Assembly (NCBI GenBank): GCA_015259235.1 | Contig: JABZGM010000001.1 | Span: 1-32,919, forward strand | From: Alloprevotella sp. | GTDB taxonomy: Bacteria > Bacteroidota > Bacteroidia > Bacteroidales > Bacteroidaceae | Length of the DNA: 32,919 nucleotides | Direction: 5' to 3' | Shown here: piece by piece, positions 9,445 through 16,306 of the stretch | How the letters are laid out: every line of letters starts with the position of its first letter | Numbering within the stretch: the first letter of the stretch is position 1 | The notes under the pieces: model-generated | Told to the model about the DNA's origin: nothing | The model's database searches: none | The model's input: the letters and a program-made list of their open reading frames with translations, nothing else | Position numbers and translations under genes: made by a program

Positions 9445-10506
9445 ATGAAACATATAACGCTTTTCTTCTCTTTCGTCGCACTGTTGGGATGTGCTGTGAG
9501 TTGTGGTTCTGACGAGAATCTCGAAGTTCCTGCTCCTGCTGTGGAAGTGCTCAAAGCGGAGACTTTCTTCCCTGTGTTGGGTGGAGAAAAACAAGTTGTT
9601 GTGGCGCAAACGCCTGCACAAGCCTACGCACTCAACGACTGGCTCAAAGTCACCAAAAGCGATAAGACGATAAAACTCAGTACGTCGTTCAACAACACGC
9701 CTCAATCGCGCAACACGCTCTTGGTGCTCAAGAACGATAAGGGCGACTCTACCAACATCAACGTGATGCAGGAGGGTGTGAACTTCGGTCTTCCCCAAGA
9801 AAAGGCTTACTATGGCGGCGACGAGAGTTACAAAACGACGATTCCCGTGACAGCGAATGTAGAGGTAAAATATTCTTCTACTGCCGACTGGCTCACAGTA
9901 GTGCACGAGGGCGATCAACTCAAAGTGCAAGCGGAGGTGAACAAAACTCGACGCGCGCGTGTGGCTTACGTGAAGGCGGAAGCACTGGGACTGCAAGACT
10001 CCATCGTCTTTGTGCAGGCTTCTATCAATGATGTAGCGGGAAAATATACACAACACGCTCTACGTTTGAAAGACAGTGTGATGGTAGAAACCACCAACGA
10101 GGTAGAAATTGTGCCTATCACTTCAGCAAAAGCGCACTTTATCATCGACAAAATCTATAAGTGGGAGATTGATTTCACGCCTGGTAAGGGTTTTGTCTTG
10201 TCGAATGGTAAAATTCTTCGCGAGGAGAAAGATCCCCAAAAGGGTACTCCTATCTACATAGAAACTGCGCTTGCCGTAGACAATTTCAACTACAAATCGC
10301 AAACTTACATTATGGGTACGCGCGACTTGCTCGACTTGCGCGTGGGTGCAAACGGTGAGTTGTACTTCCAACAACACGAAAAACTGGATGACACTCGCAA
10401 CTGGGCTTCTTATCTCCTTGCGCGTTTCAGTACTAAAACTCCCGACCGTGGTTCTTTCCAAGGCATCTTGACGGAGTTCATCCAACCTCGATTGGTACGC
10501 AAGTAA
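9445..10506 (+). CDS. BACON-domain lipoprotein
   Basis: Last gene of the plus-strand locus. The ATG at 9445 is preferred over an upstream in-frame ATG at 9412, because it starts directly at a lipoprotein signal peptide (MKHITLFFSFVALLGCAVSC, lipobox Cys20). Two successive BACON-like (Ig-fold) domains follow at about residues 27-110 and 112-195. Each has the pattern W-L-x-V, a central N-x-x-x-x-R and a closing hydrophobic strand ending near Q (NDWLKVTK...INVMQEG; ADWLTVVHEGDQL...IVFVQAS). The C-terminal part (about 200-353) is beta-rich and not recognised. BACON domains in surface lipoproteins are thought to bind glycans or mucin, or to act as spacers; no direct evidence here. The mature protein replaces the different lipoprotein found after DUF4302 in the paralogous locus. 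Confidence 0.8.
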   Translation: MKHITLFFSFVALLGCAVSCGSDENLEVPAPAVEVLKAETFFPVLGGEKQVVVAQTPAQAYALNDWLKVTKSDKTIKLSTSFNNTPQSRNTLLVLKNDKGDSTNINVMQEGVNFGLPQEKAYYGGDESYKTTIPVTANVEVKYSSTADWLTVVHEGDQLKVQAEVNKTRRARVAYVKAEALGLQDSIVFVQASINDVAGKYTQHALRLKDSVMVETTNEVEIVPITSAKAHFIIDKIYKWEIDFTPGKGFVLSNGKILREEKDPQKGTPIYIETALAVDNFNYKSQTYIMGTRDLLDLRVGANGELYFQQHEKLDDTRNWASYLLARFSTKTPDRGSFQGILTEFIQPRLVRK

Positions 10507-10528
10507 AAGTCACACAGACTTCATATTT

Positions 10529-10571
10529 GGAGGTGTTGCAAAACTCGTTTTTGCAGCACCTCCTTTTGTTT
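10529..10571 (+). terminator. Rho-independent terminator of the plus-strand SusCD locus
   Basis: GGAGGTG-T-TGCAAAA pairs with TTTTGCA-G-CACCTCC around the loop CTCGT, a 15-bp stem with one G-U pair, followed by TTTTGTTTTT. It lies 23 bases after the BACON gene stop codon and marks the end of the operon. Confidence 0.92.
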
Positions 10572-10575
10572 TTAC

Positions 10576-10741
10576 CCCCAATCGATCATTAGATGGATAG
10601 TACAGAATCTAAAGACCGATTGCGGTTTAGGGAAAGCCTTGTGAAAGGAAAAATATGTTGGGTTGGCATTTGCCGTGAAAGTAGATCACGCCAAATCGGT
10701 CATTAGATCGTTATCATACAGAATCTGATGAGCGATTGGGG
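10576..10741. repeat. 166-bp MITE-like element with 19-bp terminal inverted repeats
   Basis: The left end CCCCAATCGATCATTAGAT (10576-10594) is the reverse complement, with two mismatches, of the right end ATCTGATGAGCGATTGGGG (10723-10741). An inner pair (about 10607-10624 and 10691-10708) repeats the same motif, so each end is itself a 43-45 bp imperfect palindrome and the two ends are also direct repeats. No open frame and no obvious target-site duplication. This looks like a non-autonomous element, but the family is unknown to me. Confidence 0.6.
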
Positions 10742-10961
10742 ATAATTAGGGGAACTCGCCTTTTGCCGAGCGTGCAGACTTGGAGGCAGCCCCCTATCAG
10801 TATATGGGAGGAAAAGTGCCCAAAGAGAGAAAAAATCGTAGAAAACTGCATTTTTCCCTTTACAGACAGCCCTTTCTGCAATATACAGATGGCAATAGAA
10901 AAGCATTTCGTATTATCACCCTCCGAGGACAATCACGCGCCTTCGGTTAAGGCGATTTTCT
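10742..10961. other. Intergenic stretch without recognised gene
   Basis: No credible coding frame, RNA gene or promoter was recognised. A small hairpin is possible around CCCTAT-cagt-ATATGGG (about 10791-10807). The open frames crossing this stretch run through the flanking repeats and show no family resemblance. Confidence 0.4.
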
Positions 10962-11243
10962 CGTACGCGCGTGACGCACGCGCGCATTCCCTGGCAATTC
11001 CGACTTTTTGCTTTCACAACCTTCACCATATCCTTCGTTTTTTGGGAAAAATGTAGGGCAAAAGGGCGTCTTTCGCAAGGGACGAAATAAGGCAAAATCT
11101 GCGTGACAATTCGTCTTTTGTTAAAATACGTCCGAAAAACTCTCGTTATCCACTGACAGACAAGATGTTACAAGAAAAACGGTGAAGGTTGTGAAAGCAA
11201 AAAGTGCAAAATCTCTGTAGTGCGCGTGCGCGCGCACGCGTGA
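10962..11243. repeat. 280-bp inverted-repeat element with G+C palindromic ends
   Basis: A perfect 24-bp inverted repeat (11003-11026 with 11182-11205) is flanked on both outer sides, 15-17 bp away, by G+C alternating blocks that are also inverted relative to each other. The left block (10966-10984) folds as an 8-bp hairpin, CGCGCGTG-ACG-CACGCGCG. The right block contains the 18-bp perfect palindrome CGCGTGCGCGCGCACGCG (11223-11240) inside a 23-base strictly alternating purine-pyrimidine run (11220-11242). The interior (about 155 bp) has no convincing ORF. Consistent with a mobile-element relic, a MITE or a structured-RNA cassette. Confidence 0.65.
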
Positions 11244-11342
11244 GGAGGGGTCTTAAAACTCTTTTTAACAATGGAGATTTTCTCACATTGGAAGGATGGG
11301 AAGGAGTTGGATGACGATGCTATAATCTCTACGACACGTCCT

Positions 11343-11427
11343 AAAAAATCTCCCACGTTCTTGGAAATATCTCCAACGTTTTTGGAAAAATCTCCTACGT
11401 TTTTCGGAAAATCTCCAACGTTTTTGG
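11343..11427. repeat. Array of four 21-bp repeats (core ATCTCCAACGTTTTTGG)
   Basis: Four units with core A-TCTCC-MACG-TTTTTGG occur at a strict 21-base spacing (the ACG trinucleotides begin at 11355, 11376, 11397 and 11418). Either strand reads as repetitive peptides (KNVGDF-type or SPTFLGK-type), which explains spurious open frames here. The same repeat occurs in opposite orientation at 25354-25457. It lies about 110 bp upstream of the metG promoter box. Confidence 0.85.
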
Positions 11428-11537
11428 GGAGGAAAGTACCCACTGTTTTTTACATTCTACTAGAGCTTGAGCAAGGGGGACGAATGTTCCCACATAAATT
11501 CTAGGGACAATCCTATTCCTATTGCCTGAGAAATGCG

Positions 11538-11545
11538 TAACTTTG
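11538..11545 (+). promoter_or_regulatory. Putative -7 promoter box (TAACTTTG) for metG
   Basis: TAACTTTG matches TAnnTTTG and ends 18 bases before the metG ATG, which implies a very short leader. No clear -33 TTTG is seen at the right distance. The identical octamer precedes the plus-strand SusC operon at 1998-2005. Confidence 0.45.
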
Positions 11546-11563
11546 TAGCAAATATACTTGACA

Positions 11564-13606
11564 ATGAATAATAAGACTTTCAATAGAACTCTCGTCACTG
11601 CTGCCCTTCCCTATGCCAACGGCGGTGTACACATCGGTCACTTGGCTGGTGTTTACGTTCCTTCCGACATCTACGTGCGCTATCTCCGTTTGCGCAAGCA
11701 AGAAGTGCTCTTCGTCTGTGGCTCTGACGAACACGGGGTCCCCGTGACCATCCGTGCACGCAAAGAAGGTTGCACGGTGCAAGAAGTGGTAGACCGCTAT
11801 CACCAACTCATCAAACAGTCGTTTGAAGATTTTGGTATCTCCTTCGACATCTATTCGCGCACCACGAGCGACACTCACAAGAAAGTGGCTTCCGACTTTT
11901 TCCGCACCCTCTACGACAAAGGGGAGTTTCTGGAACGCGAATCGGAACAATACTACGACGAAGAAGCCAAAACCTTCCTCGCCGACCGCTACATCACCGG
12001 TGAGTGTCCGCACTGCCACAACCCAAATGCCTATGGCGACCAATGCGAAAAGTGTGGTAAAGACCTCTCTCCCACCGAACTCATCAACCCCGAATCAAAG
12101 GTTTCTGGTTCTAAACCCGTTTTGCGCAAGACCAAGCACTGGTATCTCCCTCTCGACAAGCACCAAGAGTGGCTCGGACCTTGGATTGCTAGTCACCCCG
12201 AATGGCGTCCCAACGTGAGCGGACAATGCAAGAGTTGGCTCGACATGGGTTTGCAACCTCGTGCCGTGAGCCGCGACCTCGATTGGGGTATCCCTGTTCC
12301 TGTGGAAGGCGCAGAAGGAAAAGTGCTCTATGTGTGGTTTGATGCTCCCATCGGCTACATCTCCAACACCAAAGAACTCCTCCCCGACACTTGGGAAAAA
12401 TGGTGGAAGTCAGAAGACACCCGACTTCTCCATTTCATTGGCAAGGACAACATCGTGTTCCACTGCATCGTCTTTCCAGCTATGCTCAAGGCGGAAGGCT
12501 CCTACATCCTTCCCGATAACGTGCCTTCCAACGAATTTCTCAACTTGGAAGACGACAAAATCTCCACTTCGCGCAACTGGGCAGTGTGGTTGCACGAATA
12601 TCTCCAAGATTTCCCTGGCAAACAAGACGTGTTGCGCTATGTGCTCACGGCAAATGCACCTGAAACGAAGGACAACAATTTCACGTGGGCAGATTTCCAA
12701 GCGCGCAACAACAACGAACTCGTGGCTGTCTATGGCAACTTCGTGAATCGTGCCCTCCAACTCACGCAGAAGTACTACGAAGGCGAAGTACCAGCTTGTG
12801 GAGAACTCACAGAGAGCGACCGAGCCACCATCGAAGAATTCCGCGGTGTGAAGGCTGAAGTGGAGCGTTTGCTTGACACTTTCCGCTTCCGCGATGCCCA
12901 AAAGGAGGCGATGAACTTGGCGCGCATTGGCAACAAATATCTCGCTGATGCCGAACCTTGGAAGGTCATCAAAACGGATCCCGAACGCGTGAAGACAATT
13001 CTCTACGTGTCGTTGCAACTTGTGGCAAATCTCGCCATTGCTTTCGAGCCCTTCCTCCCCAATAGTTCAGCGAAACTCCGTGAGATGCTCGCTAATCCCG
13101 AACTCACGTGGGACCAACTCGGACAAACCGACTTGCTCGCTGCGGGCACTGTGCTCCCCAAGCCTGAATTGCTCTTTGAGAAAATCGAGGACGAAACCAT
13201 TCAAGCGCAACTCGACAAACTGGCTGCCATCAAAAAGCAGAATGAGCAAGAGAACCATCGCGCCAACGACGTCAAACCCACGATTGCTTTTGAAGACTTT
13301 GAAAAGTTGGACATCCGCGTGGGCACGGTGACGGCTTGCGAACGTGTGCCCAAGATGAAGAAGCTCCTCCGTTTCGACATCGCAGACGGACTCGAAAATC
13401 GCGTCATCGTTTCTGGTATCGCACAACACTACGAACCCGAGGAATTAGTGGGAAAACAAGTGTGCTTCATTGCAAACTTAGCACCTCGCACCTTCAAAAA
13501 TGGTCTCACCAGTGAAGGAATGATTCTCTCTGCCCTCAACGCTGATGGCACTCTGGCGGTGATTTGTCCGGAGAAAAACGTACTCCCAGGTTCAGAAGTA
13601 GGTTAA
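11564..13606 (+). CDS. metG: Methionyl-tRNA synthetase
   Basis: Class I aminoacyl-tRNA synthetase that charges tRNA-Met in the cytoplasm. The 680-residue protein has the nucleotide-binding signature PYANGGVHIGHL (HIGH at 23-26). Its zinc knuckle is C148-x2-C151-x9-C161-x2-C164. The KMSKS equivalent is KISTS (332-336, in DDKISTSRNW). After a helical anticodon-binding domain (YGNFVNRAL onward), a C-terminal EMAP-II/Trbp-like tRNA-binding domain covers about 570-680 (FEDFEKLDIRVGTVTACERVPKMKKLL). ATG 11564 is chosen; a TTG two codons upstream in frame is less likely. It is a housekeeping gene unrelated to the flanking import loci, and appears monocistronic. Confidence 0.97.
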   Translation: MNNKTFNRTLVTAALPYANGGVHIGHLAGVYVPSDIYVRYLRLRKQEVLFVCGSDEHGVPVTIRARKEGCTVQEVVDRYHQLIKQSFEDFGISFDIYSRTTSDTHKKVASDFFRTLYDKGEFLERESEQYYDEEAKTFLADRYITGECPHCHNPNAYGDQCEKCGKDLSPTELINPESKVSGSKPVLRKTKHWYLPLDKHQEWLGPWIASHPEWRPNVSGQCKSWLDMGLQPRAVSRDLDWGIPVPVEGAEGKVLYVWFDAPIGYISNTKELLPDTWEKWWKSEDTRLLHFIGKDNIVFHCIVFPAMLKAEGSYILPDNVPSNEFLNLEDDKISTSRNWAVWLHEYLQDFPGKQDVLRYVLTANAPETKDNNFTWADFQARNNNELVAVYGNFVNRALQLTQKYYEGEVPACGELTESDRATIEEFRGVKAEVERLLDTFRFRDAQKEAMNLARIGNKYLADAEPWKVIKTDPERVKTILYVSLQLVANLAIAFEPFLPNSSAKLREMLANPELTWDQLGQTDLLAAGTVLPKPELLFEKIEDETIQAQLDKLAAIKKQNEQENHRANDVKPTIAFEDFEKLDIRVGTVTACERVPKMKKLLRFDIADGLENRVIVSGIAQHYEPEELVGKQVCFIANLAPRTFKNGLTSEGMILSALNADGTLAVICPEKNVLPGSEVG

Positions 13607-13700
13607 TTTACACCGCTTCAACAACACCCACAAAGCACTGTTATACAAAGACTTAACCTACACATATAGTTTTTCTCTATATCTAGATAAATCTCATCTG

Positions 13701-13731
13701 TTTGTTGGCTAAATTATAGTCCGTACTTTTG
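13701..13731 (+). promoter_or_regulatory. Consensus Bacteroidetes promoter for ahpC
   Basis: TTTG (13701-13704), 19 bases, then TACTTTTG (13724-13731): an exact fit to TTTG-N19-TAnnTTTG. Transcription would start near 13738 and leave a leader of about 170 nt before the ahpC ATG. TGTTGGCTAA (13703-13712), overlapping the -33 box, is repeated inverted and perfect as TTAGCCAACA (13788-13797). No OxyR site could be identified with confidence. Confidence 0.8.
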
Positions 13732-13741
13732 CATTGTCAAA

Positions 13742-13870
13742 AAGCGAGATTCCCACTCATCAGGGATTCGCTTATCGACGATGGCCATTAGCCAACACAG
13801 ACATAACGAACTATTTCTAAGGCATTAGCTCAGTTGTCCGAGATCGACACTCGACCACTGAGACTGCCTT
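13742..13870 (+). promoter_or_regulatory. Structured 5' leader of ahpC with two hairpins
   Basis: Hairpin 1 (13742-13773): AAGCGA pairs with TCGCTT and an inner CCC with GGG. Hairpin 2 (13819-13870) is composed of three nested stems: AAGGCA/TGCCTT outside, CTCAGT/ACTGAG in the middle, CGAG/CTCG at the tip, separated by small internal loops. Between them a short TGGC-CATTA-GCCA stem is possible (13782-13794). No poly-T follows, so these are not terminators. They may stabilise the mRNA or be a regulatory fold; no known riboswitch is recognised. Confidence 0.55.
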
Positions 13871-13909
13871 TAAGAAACTCCGATTAAAACGAACAAAAAC
13901 AAATACAAT

Positions 13910-14476
13910 ATGCAACCAATCATCAACGCACAAGCACCCGAATTCAAGGTAGAAGCCTACCACAATGGTGAGTTCAAGACCATCAGCAGCGCAGATCTCG
14001 CTGGCAAGTGGAACATTTTCTTCTTCTATCCCGCAGACTTCACTTTCGTTTGCCCCACAGAACTCGTTGACCTCGCTGAACAATACAGCAAGCTCCAAGA
14101 AATGGGCGTAGAAGTGTACTCAGTAAGCACTGACACTCACTTCACTCACAAGGCTTGGCACGACGCTTCTGACAGCATCAAGAAGATCAAGTATCCCATG
14201 CTTGCTGACCACACTGGCGTAATCTCTCGTGGCTTTGGTGTCCTCAACGAAGAAGATGGTTTGGCATACCGCGGTACGTTCTTGGTTTGCCCCGAAGGCT
14301 TCATCAAGATTGCTGAAATCCAAGACAACAGCATCGGTCGTAACGCAGAAGAACTCGTTCGCAAGGTAGAAGCTGCGCTCTACGTGGCTAGCCACGACGG
14401 TGAAGTTTGCCCTGCGAAGTGGAAGAAAGATGCTGAGACTCTCAAACCCAGCATCGACCTTGTAGGCAAGATCTAA
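13910..14476 (+). CDS. ahpC: Alkyl hydroperoxide reductase subunit C (2-Cys peroxiredoxin)
   Basis: Cytoplasmic peroxiredoxin that reduces hydrogen peroxide and organic hydroperoxides. The 188 residues match the usual length (E. coli 187). The peroxidatic cysteine is Cys48 in FYPADFTFVCPTE and the resolving cysteine is Cys167 in GEVCPAKW, the typical AhpC arrangement. AhpF, encoded next, reduces it. It follows a consensus promoter and a folded leader. High, stress-induced expression is expected from the family; the sequence shows the strong promoter but not the regulator. Confidence 0.97.
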   Translation: MQPIINAQAPEFKVEAYHNGEFKTISSADLAGKWNIFFFYPADFTFVCPTELVDLAEQYSKLQEMGVEVYSVSTDTHFTHKAWHDASDSIKKIKYPMLADHTGVISRGFGVLNEEDGLAYRGTFLVCPEGFIKIAEIQDNSIGRNAEELVRKVEAALYVASHDGEVCPAKWKKDAETLKPSIDLVGKI

Positions 14477-14513
14477 TATATAGAGATTCATACGTTAATA
14501 GGTTTTCATTGAT

Positions 14514-14563
14514 GGGTGTGGCATTGTTCAGGGCTTGAACTTTTTGGATGCCACACCCTTTTT
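14514..14563 (+). terminator. Terminator-like hairpin between ahpC and ahpF
   Basis: The 11-bp perfect stem GGGTGTGGCAT (14514-14524) pairs with ATGCCACACCC (14548-14558) and is followed by TTTTT. The loop carries a smaller GTTCA/TGAAC stem. No promoter box is visible before ahpF, so ahpF probably depends on readthrough, which would lower AhpF relative to AhpC. Confidence 0.88.
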
Positions 14564-14602
14564 CTATTTTCACTTACACATTTATCTTATCCACCCAATA
14601 TT

Positions 14603-16159
14603 ATGATCGAACAAAATCTTATCCAGCAAGTAAAAGGTATTTACACTGCTTTGGAATCTCAATATGTTTTGCGTCTTGAAGCTGATCCTGCTCACGAGAG
14701 CTTTGCTGAATTCAAAGAATTTTTCAACGACTTTGCTTCTACCTCCGACCACATTGCCGTCGAAGTCGTAGAAACTCCCGGAACTCTCCGTATGGTGTTG
14801 GTGAAAGACGGCAAAGACACAGGTGTCATTTTCCGTTGCATCCCTGGTGGACACGAGTTCACCTCTCTCCTCCTCGCAGTGTACAACGCTGACGGCAAAG
14901 GAAAGGCCCTCCCCGACGAAGCCATTTCCCGCCGCATCAAAGCTCTCAAAGGTCCCATCCACCTCACGACCTATGTTTCACTCTCTTGCACCAACTGCCC
15001 AGACGTAGTGCAAGCCCTCAATGTCATGGCTTTGCTCCACGGCAACTTCACCCACGAAATTGTGGATGGCGCACTCTTCCAGGCTGAAGCTGACGCCCTC
15101 CACTTGCAAGGCGTGCCTGCTGTGATGCACGAAGGCAAATTGGTGCATGGCGGTCGTGGCGAAATGGCAGGTCTCTTGGACGAACTCGAAGAAAAGTTTG
15201 GCACAGAGACTGCTAATCTCGAAGCTATCCGTCGCAACTACGATGTAGTGGTGATCGGTGGCGGTCCTGCCGGTAGTGCTGCAGCCATCTATTCTGCGCG
15301 CAAGGGCTTGAATGTGGCGATTGTAGCAGAACGTATCGGCGGACAAGTGAAAGACACCGTAGGCATCGAAAACTTGATTTCTGTGCCACAAACTACAGGT
15401 GCAGAACTTGCCTCCAATCTCGGCAAGCATATCGGTGCTTATCCCATCGATGTGTTTGAAAACCGCAAAATCGAAAGCGCAGCACTCCACGGATGTCCCA
15501 AAGAAATCAGCGTGAAAGGTGGAGAAACCTTTGTGGCTGGTGCTGTCATCATCGCCACTGGTGCAAGTTGGCGCAAACTCGGTGTGGAAGGTGAAGCCGA
15601 CTATCTCGGTCGCGGTGTGCACTTCTGCCCTCACTGCGATGGTCCTTTCTACAAAGGCAAGCGCGTTGCCGTCATTGGTGGTGGCAACTCTGGCATCGAA
15701 GCTGCTCTTGACTTGGCAGGCATTTGCAGCCACGTCACTGTGTTGGAATTTGCTGACAAACTCCTTGCTGACAATGTGCTTCAAGAAAAGGCTCGCGCCA
15801 CTGAAAACATTGAGATTTTCACAATGTCGCAAACCACTGCTGTGCTTGGCGATGGTCAGAAAGTCACTGGTCTTCGCGTGAAAAACCGCAACACGGAACA
15901 AGAACGCGAGATTTCTCTCGATGGTATCTTCGTGCAAATTGGTCTTGCTCCCAACACACAAGCCTTTGCCGATCAACTAGAACTTTCTCCCCGTCGTGAA
16001 ATCCAAGTGGATCGCACCTGCCGTACTTCAGTTTCTGGTGTATATGCTGCTGGCGACTGCACCGATGTTCCCTACAAACAAATCGTTGTGGCGATTGGCG
16101 AAGGTGCAAAGGCTTCTCTCTCCGCATTTGATGACCGCGTGCGTGGTGTGATTAGCTAA
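14603..16159 (+). CDS. ahpF: Alkyl hydroperoxide reductase subunit F (FAD disulfide reductase)
   Basis: NAD(P)H-dependent flavoprotein that regenerates AhpC. With ATG 14603 the protein is 518 residues (E. coli 521). The frame extends 29 codons further upstream, but that part overlaps the terminator hairpin and has no family similarity, so it is excluded. The N-terminal tandem thioredoxin-fold domain has redox pair C129-x2-C132 (SLSCTNCPDVVQAL). A linker precedes the FAD-binding GGGPAG (219-224), then the active-site CPHC (C342, C345 in FCPHCDGPFY) and the NAD(P)H-binding GGGNSG (359-364). A second FAD contact, GVYAAGDCTDVPYKQI, lies near the C-terminus. All catalytic elements are present. Confidence 0.97.
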   Translation: MIEQNLIQQVKGIYTALESQYVLRLEADPAHESFAEFKEFFNDFASTSDHIAVEVVETPGTLRMVLVKDGKDTGVIFRCIPGGHEFTSLLLAVYNADGKGKALPDEAISRRIKALKGPIHLTTYVSLSCTNCPDVVQALNVMALLHGNFTHEIVDGALFQAEADALHLQGVPAVMHEGKLVHGGRGEMAGLLDELEEKFGTETANLEAIRRNYDVVVIGGGPAGSAAAIYSARKGLNVAIVAERIGGQVKDTVGIENLISVPQTTGAELASNLGKHIGAYPIDVFENRKIESAALHGCPKEISVKGGETFVAGAVIIATGASWRKLGVEGEADYLGRGVHFCPHCDGPFYKGKRVAVIGGGNSGIEAALDLAGICSHVTVLEFADKLLADNVLQEKARATENIEIFTMSQTTAVLGDGQKVTGLRVKNRNTEQEREISLDGIFVQIGLAPNTQAFADQLELSPRREIQVDRTCRTSVSGVYAAGDCTDVPYKQIVVAIGEGAKASLSAFDDRVRGVIS

Positions 16160-16221
16160 GCTGATTCCCACAAACTCAAAGCTGTGACAAGTATTATGTC
16201 ACATCACCCCCAACAATAATA

Positions 16222-16262
16222 AACGCCATCTGGACTCTTCCGAATCCAGATGGCGTTTTTTT
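16222..16262 (+). terminator. Terminator of ahpF, probably bidirectional
   Basis: A 13-bp perfect stem (16222-16234 with 16245-16257) with a 10-base loop is followed by seven T on the plus strand. On the minus strand the hairpin is followed by TTATTATTG, so it could also stop the minus-strand LRR gene ending at 16307. Confidence 0.92.
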
Positions 16263-16306
16263 GTTTGTTTATTGCCACTCGCTATGGGCGAACAGCAGAA
16301 AAATGC

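Noticed and set aside
8140..10056. 638-codon open frame on the minus strand
   Set aside because: It lies antisense to the DUF4302 and BACON lipoprotein genes, has no signal peptide or family motif, and a His/Arg/Cys-rich composition typical of a shadow frame.
10736..11056. 106-codon frame in the repeat-rich intergenic region
   Set aside because: It begins inside the MITE-like right end and ends in the inverted-repeat element; no family resemblance or codon pattern supports it.
11343..11427. Possible CRISPR array
   Set aside because: The 21-bp units adjoin directly without unique spacers, and no cas genes are present in the window. The array at 25354-25457 fails for the same reasons.
11168..11504. 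Small repetitive proteins (KNVGDF or SPTFLGK repeats) on either strand
   Set aside because: They are translations of the non-coding 21-bp repeat in both strands, without start context or signal; the sister array at 25.4 kb gives the same artefact.
13821..13870. tRNA-like segment GCATTAGCTCAGTTG in the ahpC leader
   Set aside because: It resembles a tRNA D-arm, but CTCAGT pairs with a distant ACTGAG, and there is no anticodon arm, no T-arm and no acceptor stem.
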